In this document: one piece after another, positions 26,366 to 35,275 of the stretch | Numbering within the stretch: position 1 is the stretch's first letter | Layout of the letters: every line of letters starts with the position of its first letter | From: an uncultured Coriobacteriaceae bacterium | Lineage (GTDB): Bacteria; Actinomycetota; Coriobacteriia; Coriobacteriales; Atopobiaceae | NCBI GenBank assembly: GCA_902790135.1 | Contig: CADAQM010000015.1 | Coordinates: 26,200 to 90,199 of the forward strand | Direction of reading: 5' to 3' | Length of the DNA: 64,000 bases | Translations under genes and position numbers: made by a program | The notes under the pieces: generated by a model | What the model was told of the DNA's origin: nothing | The model's input: the letters and a program-made list of their open reading frames with translations, nothing else | The model's database searches: none

Positions 26366-27478
26366 CTACGCCTCGAACGGGAAGCGATACGGCAGCCCGA
26401 GCTTGTCGCGCACCTCGATGATCTCGCGCTGCACGGCCTCGCCCACCGGTACGCCCTTGTCCTTGCGCTCCTGCCAGACGAGCCACTCCTTCTCGCCGGC
26501 CGTGTAGATGCGGTCGTATCCGGGGGCCTTCTTGGAGGCGCGCAGGGCGCGACAGATGTCGCCCGCGACCTTGCGGAAGGTCTCCTGGCCGGCAAACGCG
26601 TCCGGATCGACCACAAAGAAGAAGTGGCCCAGATGGTACATCTGCGGGGAGCCGTCCTCGTCGACACCGGTGAGCGCCTTCATGAACTGCCCGCCTGCGA
26701 GTGCGGCCGAGAGGATCTCGACCACCGCGGCGTATCCGTAGCCCTTGTAGCCGCACATCTCGTCGCCCGGGCCACCACCCAGAGGCGCCAGCGCCGCCGT
26801 GCCGTCCACCAGCATCTGGAGGATCTGCTGCGAGTCGGTGACCTCGCTGCCGTCCTCGGCGACCACCATGCCGGCCGGCGTGGGCTTGCCCTCGCGCGCG
26901 TAGTACTCGATCTTGCCTCGCTGGACGATAGAGGTCGCGCAGTCGATGCAGAAGGGGAACTCCTCGTCGGTGGGCAGCGCGAAGGTCAGCGGGTTGGTGC
27001 CCATCATGTTCTCGACGCCAAAGGTAGGTGCGATGGACGGACGCGCGTTGGTGCCCGTCAGGCCGATCATGCCCTGCTTGCTCGCCATGGTCGCCCAGTA
27101 CCCGGCAATGCCGTAGTGCGTGGAGTTCTTGATGGCCCCGCCGGCCATGCCGTAGGTCTTGGCCTTCTCGATCAGCCGCTCCATCACCGCGTGGGCCGCA
27201 ACCATGCCCATGCCGTCATGCGCGTCGGCAAGGATGGTGGTGGGCGTCTCCTTGATAATCTCGAGCTCTGTCACCGGCAGCAGCGTGCCGTTGACGATGC
27301 GGTCGATGTAGATGGGCTTGAAGCGGTTGCAACCGTGGCTCTCGATGCCGCGACGGTCGCTCTCGAGCAGCACGTCGGCACAGATGGCCGCGTCCTCGCG
27401 TGGGACACCGTAGCCCGCAAAGGCATCGATGAGAAACGCGTTCATGAGCTCCCAAGAAACGTAGGGCCTGGTTTCCAT
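26366..27478 (-). CDS. Malate/L-lactate dehydrogenase family oxidoreductase (Ldh2/YlbC type)
   Basis: A 370-residue NAD(P)-dependent 2-hydroxyacid dehydrogenase of the Ldh2/AllD/ComC family, unrelated in fold to classical LDH/MDH. Typical segments are GIESHGCNRF, STHYGIAGYW (catalytic His region about residue 122) and GTNPLTFALPT. Substrates in the family include malate, L-lactate, ureidoglycolate, sulfolactate and 2,3-diketogulonate, and this one cannot be assigned. The start follows CAGGAGGGAAG. It is a single-gene unit divergent from nrdD. Confidence 0.85.
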   Translation of the reverse strand: METRPYVSWELMNAFLIDAFAGYGVPREDAAICADVLLESDRRGIESHGCNRFKPIYIDRIVNGTLLPVTELEIIKETPTTILADAHDGMGMVAAHAVMERLIEKAKTYGMAGGAIKNSTHYGIAGYWATMASKQGMIGLTGTNARPSIAPTFGVENMMGTNPLTFALPTDEEFPFCIDCATSIVQRGKIEYYAREGKPTPAGMVVAEDGSEVTDSQQILQMLVDGTAALAPLGGGPGDEMCGYKGYGYAAVVEILSAALAGGQFMKALTGVDEDGSPQMYHLGHFFFVVDPDAFAGQETFRKVAGDICRALRASKKAPGYDRIYTAGEKEWLVWQERKDKGVPVGEAVQREIIEVRDKLGLPYRFPFEA

Positions 27479-27813
27479 GACTTCCCTCCTGTCAGCCACC
27501 TTGGCACGTATCCCTACCATCTTACGGCGCGACCGGCCCGCCTGTCACCATGGCGTTTCCGCCGGGGCGAGCGGTACCTCAGGCGACACCAAAGCAACCA
27601 CACGAAGTCATAAAAGAACCGTGTCTGGTCCCCCAAATTGTGTCTTCGCAGGTAGGTAGGATAGTTCGCGCAACCGTCCGATTCGTAAATCCGCATTCTC
27701 GCAAATCCCATATTTTGTGTTCTTGAACCTGAAACAAACACTATGTATGGTATGTAGTGCGCTCGGTGCCAAGGATAGGTACCGAGTCTTCCATCTAAGT
27801 CCAAGGAGCTGCG
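27479..27813. other. Divergent intergenic region between the Ldh-type gene and nrdD
   Basis: No gene is visible in these 335 bp. The right half is AT-rich and holds two candidate NrdR boxes. The left half is GC-rich and should hold the leader of the Ldh-type gene. AAGGAG at 27804-27809 is the nrdD ribosome-binding site. Confidence 0.6.
27705..27753 (+). promoter_or_regulatory. Candidate NrdR box pair upstream of nrdD
   Basis: The right half of a box is well matched at 27705-27720 (ATCCCATATTTTGTGT, consensus ACACAATATATTGTGT). A weaker partner lies 33 bp on at 27738-27753 (ACACTATGTATGGTAT). NrdR boxes normally come in pairs about three helical turns apart. Confidence 0.5.
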
Positions 27814-29847
27814 ATGTCACCTTTTGCCTATCCCACCGCCATCGTCAAGCGCGATGGCTCCCTCACCAGCTTTGACCAGTCGAAGATCACGGCGGCCATC
27901 GAGAAGGCTGGCGAGGCCACCAACGAGTTTGGTCTCGACGAGGCCATTATCCTTTCGGGTCAGGCATGCAAGGTCATCGCGCACCGCTTCCAGGGCGCAG
28001 CTCCCACGGTCGAGGAGATCCAGGACATCGTCGAGCAGACGCTGATCACGGCCAATCACTTTGAGACCGCCCGCGCCTATATCGTCTACCGCGAGAAGCG
28101 CAACCAGAACCGTCGCGACCGCGAGACCTACATCGACGTCACCAGCTCCGTCAACGAGTACCTCTCCCGCGCGGACTGGCGCGTCAACGCCAACGCCAAC
28201 CAGGGCTACTCCCTCGGCGGCCTCATCCTCAACGTCTCCGGCAAGGTCATCGCCAACTACTGGCTCTCTCACGTGTATCCTCCCGCGGTCGGCGAGGCCC
28301 ATCGCTCGGGTGCCGTGCACATCCACGACCTCGACATGCTCTCCGGCTACTGCGCCGGCTGGAGCCTGCGCACCCTGCTCAACGAGGGCTTCAACGGCGT
28401 GCCCAACAAGGTCGAGTCCGCGCCTCCCAAGCACCTCGGCGCCGCCATGGGCCAGATGATCAACTTCCTGGGCACCCTGCAGAACGAGTGGGCCGGCGCG
28501 CAGGCCTTCTCGTCCACCGACACCTACCTCGCGCCGTTCGTACGCGTCGACCACCTCAGCTACGAGGAGGTCAAGCAGGAGATGCAGGGCTTCGTCTACA
28601 ACATGAACGTCCCGAGCCGCTGGGGCACCCAGACGCCGTTCTCCAACCTCACCTTCGACTGGACCTGCCCCGAGGACATCCGCGACCAGGTTCCCCTGGT
28701 GGGCGGCGAGCCGGTGGACTTCACCTACGGTGACCTGCAAGAAGAGATGGACATGATCAACCGTGCGTTCATCGAGGTCATGACCGAGGGTGACGCGCGC
28801 GGCCGCGTGTTCACCTTCCCCATCCCCACCTACAACATCACCAAGGACTTCCCCTGGGACTCCGACAATGCCATGCGCATGTTCGAGATGACTGCCAAGT
28901 ACGGCCTGCCCTACTTCCAGAACTTCGTCAACTCCGACCTCGAGCCGCACATGGTGCGCTCGATGTGCTGCCGCCTGCAGCTTGACCTGCGCGAGCTGCT
29001 CAAGCGCGGCAACGGCCTGTTTGGCTCCGCCGAGCAGACCGGCTCCATCGGCGTGGTCACCATGAACATGGCCCGTCTCGGCTACAAGCACAGGGGCAAC
29101 GAGGAGGCCCTGGTGGAGGAGCTCGACTACCTGCTCGTGCTCGCCAAGACCTCGCTGGAGCTCAAGCGCAAGGAGATCCAGCGCCTTATCGACGCCGGCC
29201 TGTTCCCCTACACCAAACGCTACCTGGGCACCCTGCGCAACCACTTCTCGACCATCGGCGTCAACGGCATGAACGAGATGATTCGCAACTTCTCCAACGA
29301 CGACTACGACATCACCGGTGACGAGGGTCGCGCGATGGCCATCCGCATCCTGGACCACGTGCGCGAGAAGATGGTCGAGTTCCAGGAGGAGACCGGTCAC
29401 ATGTACAACCTCGAGGCCACGCCAGCCGAGGGCACCACGTACCGCTTTGCCCGCGAGGACCGCAAGCGCTATCCGGACATCCTGCAGGCAGGCACCTACG
29501 ACGAGCCGTACTACACCAACTCCTCGCAGCTGCCCGTGGGCTACACCACCGACCCCTTTGAGGCCCTCTCCGAGCAGGAGGAGCTGCAGAAGAAGTACAC
29601 TGGCGGCACCGTGCTGCACCTGTACATGGGCGAGCGCATCTCCTCGGCCGAGGCCTGCAAGCAGCTGGTCAAGCGCTCGCTGGAGAACTTCCGCCTGCCC
29701 TACATCACGGTGACCCCCACCTTCTCGATCTGCCCCAAGCACGGCTACATCATCGGCGAGCACGCCTACTGCCCGCTGTGCGACGAGGAGCTGGCACTGG
29801 CAAAGCGCAGGACGCTGGAGGTGAAGCGCGCGAAGGCGAGCGCCTAG
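27814..29847 (+). CDS. nrdD: Anaerobic (class III) ribonucleoside-triphosphate reductase, large chain lacking the glycyl-radical domain
   Basis: A 677-residue NrdD. An ATP-cone begins at IVKRDGSLTSFDQSKITAAIEKA (about 10-32). The catalytic barrel includes SMCCRLQ (Cys385/Cys386, the active-site cysteine region). A C-terminal metal site is formed by C640-x2-H643 and C653-x2-C656 (SICPKHGY...YCPLC). In ordinary NrdD the motif EVWTRVMGY with the radical glycine follows directly, but here the protein ends in KRAKASA and a stop. That domain is encoded by the next gene. The enzyme reduces ribonucleotides to deoxyribonucleotides without oxygen and needs an NrdG activase, which is nearby. Confidence 0.9.
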   Translation: MSPFAYPTAIVKRDGSLTSFDQSKITAAIEKAGEATNEFGLDEAIILSGQACKVIAHRFQGAAPTVEEIQDIVEQTLITANHFETARAYIVYREKRNQNRRDRETYIDVTSSVNEYLSRADWRVNANANQGYSLGGLILNVSGKVIANYWLSHVYPPAVGEAHRSGAVHIHDLDMLSGYCAGWSLRTLLNEGFNGVPNKVESAPPKHLGAAMGQMINFLGTLQNEWAGAQAFSSTDTYLAPFVRVDHLSYEEVKQEMQGFVYNMNVPSRWGTQTPFSNLTFDWTCPEDIRDQVPLVGGEPVDFTYGDLQEEMDMINRAFIEVMTEGDARGRVFTFPIPTYNITKDFPWDSDNAMRMFEMTAKYGLPYFQNFVNSDLEPHMVRSMCCRLQLDLRELLKRGNGLFGSAEQTGSIGVVTMNMARLGYKHRGNEEALVEELDYLLVLAKTSLELKRKEIQRLIDAGLFPYTKRYLGTLRNHFSTIGVNGMNEMIRNFSNDDYDITGDEGRAMAIRILDHVREKMVEFQEETGHMYNLEATPAEGTTYRFAREDRKRYPDILQAGTYDEPYYTNSSQLPVGYTTDPFEALSEQEELQKKYTGGTVLHLYMGERISSAEACKQLVKRSLENFRLPYITVTPTFSICPKHGYIIGEHAYCPLCDEELALAKRRTLEVKRAKASA

Positions 29848-29881
29848 TCTCCAGACGGAAACTTCTTCCGATTGAGACTAG

Positions 29882-29928
29882 ACACAAGATATTGTGTGTT
29901 CTAAGATGTAATACACAAAATGTAGATT
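29882..29928 (+). promoter_or_regulatory. NrdR box pair between nrdD and the glycyl-radical gene
   Basis: ACACAAGATATTGTGT (29882-29897) is a near-perfect NrdR palindrome. A second, half-matching box ACACAAAATGTAGATT starts at 29913, 31 bp after the first start, the usual spacing. The pair lies within the 103-bp gap, so the small downstream gene probably has its own NrdR-controlled promoter. Confidence 0.65.
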
Positions 29929-29950
29929 CCTTCCTGAAGCGGAGATACCA

Positions 29951-30145
29951 ATGGTCAACAAGAGCGAACTCACCAGCAACGGCGTTGTCATCGACGGCAT
30001 CGAGCTCACCAACGACGAGCGCCAGCCCTGCGAGGTCTGGACCCGCGTCATGGGCTACTATCGCCCCGTCTCCTTCTACAACACCGGCAAGAAGGGCGAG
30101 TTCCACGAGCGCGTCGAGTTCCTCGAGCCCGGCTGCTGCGCCTAG
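29951..30145 (+). CDS. Separate glycyl-radical domain of class III ribonucleotide reductase
   Basis: A 64-residue protein made almost only of the NrdD C-terminal radical segment: ERQPCEVWTRVMGYYRPVSF with Gly35 as the presumed radical glycine, then NTGKKGEFHERVEF. In typical NrdD this segment is fused to the end of the large chain, which here lacks it. The start follows GCGGAGAT. Presumably the peptide docks onto NrdD like the autonomous glycyl-radical cofactor YfiD/GrcA does on pyruvate formate-lyase, and it is activated by the nearby NrdG. That interaction is inferred. A terminator follows. Confidence 0.85.
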   Translation: MVNKSELTSNGVVIDGIELTNDERQPCEVWTRVMGYYRPVSFYNTGKKGEFHERVEFLEPGCCA

Positions 30146-30165
30146 TCCGTAAGCAAACAGAACGG

Positions 30166-30218
30166 GACAGCCCCCTGGTGTTCTTTCTGCACGAGAACAC
30201 TGGGGGGCTGTCTTTTCT
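30166..30218 (+). terminator. Rho-independent terminator after the glycyl-radical gene
   Basis: GACAGCCCCC and GGTGTTCT pair with AGAACAC and GGGGGGCTGTC, forming a long stem with small bulges, followed by TTTTCTCT. Confidence 0.85.
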
Positions 30219-30247
30219 CTCCACTCTCTGCGCATCAGGTGATCGAT

Positions 30248-30934
30248 ATGGCTGAACATCTTCTCATCGGGGGCATCACGCCCTTCTCCACGGTCGACTG
30301 GCCGGGCAAGCTCGCCTGCGTGGCGTTTCTCGCGGGCTGCCCCTGGCGCTGCCCCTATTGCCAGAACCATGCCCTGCAGTCCTTTGGTGCGGCCACGCTC
30401 GACGAGAGAGACCTCTACGGCTTTTTGCAGGCCAGACGTGGTCTGCTCGACGGCGTGGTCTTCTCGGGAGGCGAGCCGCTGGCTCAGGCGGCCACGATCG
30501 ACGCCATGCGCCACGCGAAGGAGCTGGGCTTTGAGGTGGGCTTGCACACGTGCGGCTGCTATCCGGAGCGGCTGGCCGATGCCCTGCCTCTGGTTGACTG
30601 GGTGGGCCTCGACGTCAAGGCACCGTGGGACGCCTACGAGCGCGTGACGCACGTTTCGGCGACCGGCGAGCTTGTGAAGCGCAGCCTCGGGCTGATTCTT
30701 GCCTCCGGGGTCGACATGGAGGCACGCACCACCTGGCATCCCCATCTGCTCTCGGCCGAGGACATCTCCACCATTGGGCACGACCTTGCGAATCGTGGGG
30801 TGCGCACCTGGGCCATCCAGGCGTATCGACATGCGGGCACCACCGGTGAGCTTGCCGACGAGACGGTCTATCCCAGCGAGGTCCCCGAGGGGCTAGCCGA
30901 GCTCTTTGAGACCTTCGAGTTCCGCCGCGCCTAG
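30248..30934 (+). CDS. nrdG: Radical-SAM activase of anaerobic ribonucleotide reductase (NrdG2 type)
   Basis: A 228-residue radical SAM enzyme. The [4Fe-4S]/SAM motif is C-x3-C-x2-C in CPWRCPYCQNHA (about residues 31-42), and the SAM-binding GGEP follows at about 77-80. The N-terminus LLIGGITPFSTVDWPGKLACVAFLAGC is typical of the longer NrdG form (TIGR02495). It would generate the glycyl radical on the small protein encoded upstream. It lies after a terminator, so it may have its own promoter. The start is the ATG after CAGGTGATCG. Confidence 0.88.
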   Translation: MAEHLLIGGITPFSTVDWPGKLACVAFLAGCPWRCPYCQNHALQSFGAATLDERDLYGFLQARRGLLDGVVFSGGEPLAQAATIDAMRHAKELGFEVGLHTCGCYPERLADALPLVDWVGLDVKAPWDAYERVTHVSATGELVKRSLGLILASGVDMEARTTWHPHLLSAEDISTIGHDLANRGVRTWAIQAYRHAGTTGELADETVYPSEVPEGLAELFETFEFRRA

Positions 30935-30951
30935 CACCCTGCCGAGGGGGA

Positions 30952-31021
30952 TGCCAAAGGGGGTAACCCCCTTTGGCAGATGCACACCCTGACCTGCCAC
31001 AGGGGGTAACCCCCTTTGGCA
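30952..31021. repeat. Two tandem GC palindromes
   Basis: TGCCAAAGGGGGTAACCCCC... at 30952-30978 and a near-copy at 30995-31021 (TGCCACAGGGGGTAACCCCC...) each form a hairpin of about 13 bp. They lie between the convergent stops of nrdG and the AAA ATPase gene. A third relative is at 32209-32237. They may act as terminators, but they lack T-runs. Confidence 0.75.
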
Positions 31022-31023
31022 GG

Positions 31024-32112
31024 TTACCTACGCAGATACTCTCGCATCACGGGCATCACAAAGTCGACCACGCCATAGCTAACTTCGGCGACCAGCCCGC
31101 GATCGATGAGACGACGCCTCAGGTTGGAGGCGTTGGTCATGCTGACACCCATGCGCCGCGCCACCTCGCTCGTCGCGAGGGGACCGTCGTCGAGCGCCAT
31201 GGCCTCAAGGTACTCCAGCTCGCGTTGCGTGAGCTCGCGAAGCGAGGGCTCCACAATGGCATTGAGCATCTCGCTCTGGGCATGTTCCACCGCTGCCTGG
31301 GCGTCGTCCACCGTGATGACGTCGTGGAAGTAGCCCATGCGCCACAGGTAGTACCCCACCAGCTGGATGGCAAACGCAAAGCCCTGCGTGGCCGAGGCGG
31401 CCATGGTCAGCGCCTCCTGGTCAATCCTCTTGTTGTTCTCCACGATGGTGGTAAAGAGCGCCTCCTCCACCTCGTAGCGGCTGATGGGATCGAGCCTGCG
31501 CTGGAACGCGCGCCTTATAAAGGAGACGCTCTCATCGAGAAGCAGCGTGGACACCTTGCTGGGAAGGCCTGCCATGAGCAGCGCCACATCCCTGCCTTCA
31601 GTCACCAGATGCTGGTAGGTGTCGATGAAGTCAATCAGCTCCTCGCAGGTAGGGTCAAGCTCGTCGATGCTCACCAAGAGACCAATGCCCTGCTCGTTGA
31701 GCTTTTCTACGAGATGATGCAGGTCAAGCCACCAGGGGTCATCTTCACGATGAGTCTCCCTCTCAATGGCAACCGGACCTATCTGAACCGATGTGACGTC
31801 TGACTGTGTTGGCGCAGCAATCAGATGCCGAGCGTTTTCACGAGCGCTCCTGACCAGCTTATCGAGCATCCCCTTGCGTGCGGACACGCTGACGCAGACC
31901 CACCCCTGCGCGGATGCCTCCTCCGCGATAGTGCGCAGCAGCACCGTCTTACCCGAGCCTCGCGGCCCAATGAAGATGGTGGAACGGTTGGGGTCGCCTG
32001 GCCGATTGGCAAGCCCGCCGATAACGTCATCGATGAGCTCCACACGTCCGGCAAGGGCGTAGGGCATGCTCCCAAAGGTAGGGGTAAAGGGATTGCTTGA
32101 ACGACGAACCAT
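31024..32112 (-). CDS. AAA/STAND-like ATPase with C-terminal winged helix (orphan)
   Basis: A 362-residue protein. Walker A is GPRGSGKT (residues 49-56) and Walker B is LLVSIDELD (about 144-152); a sensor region LMAGLP follows at about 178. The C-terminal 90 residues form a winged-helix DNA-binding domain (SEVARRMGVSMTNASNLRRRLIDRG). The arrangement resembles archaeal-type ATPases found across bacteria, sometimes near toxin or mobile loci. The function is unknown. The gene is alone, flanked on both sides by related palindromes, with a tandem direct repeat over its promoter. Confidence 0.75.
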   Translation of the reverse strand: MVRRSSNPFTPTFGSMPYALAGRVELIDDVIGGLANRPGDPNRSTIFIGPRGSGKTVLLRTIAEEASAQGWVCVSVSARKGMLDKLVRSARENARHLIAAPTQSDVTSVQIGPVAIERETHREDDPWWLDLHHLVEKLNEQGIGLLVSIDELDPTCEELIDFIDTYQHLVTEGRDVALLMAGLPSKVSTLLLDESVSFIRRAFQRRLDPISRYEVEEALFTTIVENNKRIDQEALTMAASATQGFAFAIQLVGYYLWRMGYFHDVITVDDAQAAVEHAQSEMLNAIVEPSLRELTQRELEYLEAMALDDGPLATSEVARRMGVSMTNASNLRRRLIDRGLVAEVSYGVVDFVMPVMREYLRR

Positions 32113-32139
32113 GCTGCCTCCCTCTCATTGCTTTTCATG

Positions 32140-32186
32140 AGTATACCCATAATTCACATTGATTCATACACATTCATATTGATTCA
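32140..32186 (-). promoter_or_regulatory. Promoter with tandem 15-bp direct repeat upstream of the AAA ATPase gene
   Basis: On the minus strand a -10-like TATACT lies at 32145-32140. Upstream, two copies of a 15-bp element (plus-strand ATTCA-Y-ATTGATTCA) occur at 32152-32166 and 32172-32186, differing at one base and exactly 20 bp apart. The nearer copy overlaps the expected -35. Possibly an autoregulatory operator bound by the protein's own winged helix. Confidence 0.55.
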
Positions 32187-32208
32187 CGGCAACCAACCGC
32201 AGGGTTCA

Positions 32209-32237
32209 TGCCACGGGGGGGGTACCCCCCTGTGGCA
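32209..32237. repeat. Third GC palindrome of the TGCCA family
   Basis: TGCCACGGGGGGGGTACCCC... through TGTGGCA forms a hairpin closely related to the pair at 30952-31021. It lies upstream of the AAA ATPase gene and before the ABC operon. Confidence 0.7.
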
Positions 32238-32365
32238 GGACGTGCGGCAAGCGCGCTTGGCCGAAACGCACACCTGCCTGTAACATGCCCTACCTGCGCA
32301 CACAGTACAATTGTGGGCGGTCTTGTGGCAGGGCGCCACGGCGCCCCATACAGAGGAACAGGCGT

Positions 32366-33508
<1,143 letters not shown>

Positions 33509-33509
33509 G

Positions 33510-34403
33510 ATGAACACCCGAAGCATGAAGGGCTGGCTCTACCTGATACCAGCCATGGCCTTCCTTGGCGTCTTCGTGGTCTATCCGCTCTTTGACGTCA
33601 TCGTCTACTCGTTCGAGGAGGGCTACAACTCTGCCTCGCAGACCTTCTTTGGCACGGGCATCTACAACTTCCAGTACGTCCTGCGCGACCCGTACTTCAT
33701 CCAGGCGCTCAAGAACACCTTCATCCTGGTCATCGTCACGGTGCCGCTCTCGACGCTGCTGGCCCTGCTCATATCGGTGGGCCTCAGCTCCATCAAGAAG
33801 CTGCAGGAGCTCTACCAAACGATCTTCTTCCTGCCGTACGTAACCAACACGCTGGCCGTTGGCCTGGTCTTTATGATCCTCTTCCAGAAGACCCCCTACA
33901 CCGACGGTTTCGTCAACCAGATCATCCACTTCTTTGGCGGCAGCACGGTCGACTTCATCGACGGACCGTACTGGGCCAAGATGACCGTCATGTGCATCTA
34001 CACCATCTGGGTGGTCATGCCCTTCAAGATCCTGATTCTCACCAGCGCACTGGCGTCGGTTAACCCCGACTACTACAAGGCGGCAAAGGTTGATGGCGCC
34101 AGCAGCTGGCGCATCTTCTATAAGATCACGCTCCCCATGATCTCGCCCATGATCTTCTACCTCGTCATCACGGGCTTCATCGGTGCCTTCAAGGCCTACG
34201 GTGACGTGGTCGCCATCTTTGGCACCAACCTCAACGCCGCCGGCATGAACACCATCGTCGGCTACGTGTACGACATGCTCTACGGCGACGGCGGCGGCTA
34301 CCCGTCCTACGCCTCCGCCGCAGCGCTGGTGCTGTTTGCCATCGTGCTGACCATCACCTGCATCAACCTGCTGATTCAGAGAAGGAGCGTGCAGACCTCA
34401 TGA
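33510..34403 (+). CDS. Sugar ABC transporter permease (MalF/UgpA type)
   Basis: A 297-residue permease with six membrane segments. The EAA-loop, which docks the ATPase, is around KAAKVDGASSWRIFYKITLPM (about residue 195). The N-terminus is MKGWLYLIPAMAFLGVFVVYPLFD. The stop overlaps the next start by four bases (ATGA). It forms the transmembrane pore with the following gene's product. The sugar is unknown. Confidence 0.9.
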   Translation: MNTRSMKGWLYLIPAMAFLGVFVVYPLFDVIVYSFEEGYNSASQTFFGTGIYNFQYVLRDPYFIQALKNTFILVIVTVPLSTLLALLISVGLSSIKKLQELYQTIFFLPYVTNTLAVGLVFMILFQKTPYTDGFVNQIIHFFGGSTVDFIDGPYWAKMTVMCIYTIWVVMPFKILILTSALASVNPDYYKAAKVDGASSWRIFYKITLPMISPMIFYLVITGFIGAFKAYGDVVAIFGTNLNAAGMNTIVGYVYDMLYGDGGGYPSYASAAALVLFAIVLTITCINLLIQRRSVQTS

Positions 34404-35275
34404 GCAACATGACCAAAGACCAGCAGGACCAGGCCAACTTCGAGCGCAGCCGCAAGATCCGCACCGGCATCACCTATGCGCTGCTCACCCTGTGGGCCCT
34501 GATCGTGCTCTTCCCGTTCTACTGGATGGTCCTGACCTCCATCAAGAGCTATGGCTCCTACAACGCAGAGTACGTGCCGCAGCTCTACACGACCTCGCCC
34601 ACCTTCGAGAACTACACCGAGGCCTTCACCGCCGTGCCGCTCGCGCGCTACTTCATGAACACAGTCATCTTCACCGGCGTCACCACCGCGCTCATGCTGG
34701 TGGTCATCGTGCTGGCGGCCTTCGCGTTCTCGCGCCTCGACTTTGGCGGCAGGGACCTGCTCTTTACCGCGTTCCTCTCGCTGATGATGATCCCCAACGA
34801 GCTGGTCATCATCACCAACTTCGTGACCATCACCAACCTGGGGCTGCGCAACACCTTTACGGGCCTCATCCTGCCCAGCGTCACGTCGGTCTTCTACATC
34901 TACCTGCTCAAGGAGAACTTCGACCAGATTCCCGACGACCTCTACAAGGCCGCCAAGGTGGACGGCTGCAGCGACTTCAAGTACCTCACCAACGTGATGA
35001 TCCCCATCTGCCGCCCCACCATCGTCACGGTGCTGCTGCTCAAGGTCATCGAGTGCTGGAACTCCTACGTGTGGCCGCGCCTCATCACCGACAACCAGCT
35101 CTACTTCCTGGTTTCCAACGGCATCCAGGAGATCCGCGAGAACGGCTTCGGCCGCGAGAACGTGCCCGCCATGATGGCGGCCGTCGTGGTCATCTCGGTT
35201 CCCCTGATCGTGCTCTTCCTCATCTTCAGAAAGAAGATCATGGAGGGCGTGTCCAGAGGAGGTACGAAGGGCTAA
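34400..35275 (+). CDS. Sugar ABC transporter permease (MalG/UgpE type)
   Basis: A 291-residue permease with six membrane segments and the EAA-loop KAAKVDGCSDFKYLTNVMIP (about residue 180). The C-terminus RKKIMEGVSRGGTKG resembles the end of MalG-type proteins. It overlaps its upstream partner by 4 bp, and the binding-protein gene starts at the last base of its stop codon, so all four genes are tightly coupled. Confidence 0.9.
   Translation: MSNMTKDQQDQANFERSRKIRTGITYALLTLWALIVLFPFYWMVLTSIKSYGSYNAEYVPQLYTTSPTFENYTEAFTAVPLARYFMNTVIFTGVTTALMLVVIVLAAFAFSRLDFGGRDLLFTAFLSLMMIPNELVIITNFVTITNLGLRNTFTGLILPSVTSVFYIYLLKENFDQIPDDLYKAAKVDGCSDFKYLTNVMIPICRPTIVTVLLLKVIECWNSYVWPRLITDNQLYFLVSNGIQEIRENGFGRENVPAMMAAVVVISVPLIVLFLIFRKKIMEGVSRGGTKG

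Noticed and set aside
34492..35274. Long reading frame upstream of and in frame with the sugar-binding protein gene
   Set aside because: It overlaps the permease genes in another frame and has shadow composition. The real start is the ATG at 35275 with a lipoprotein signal.
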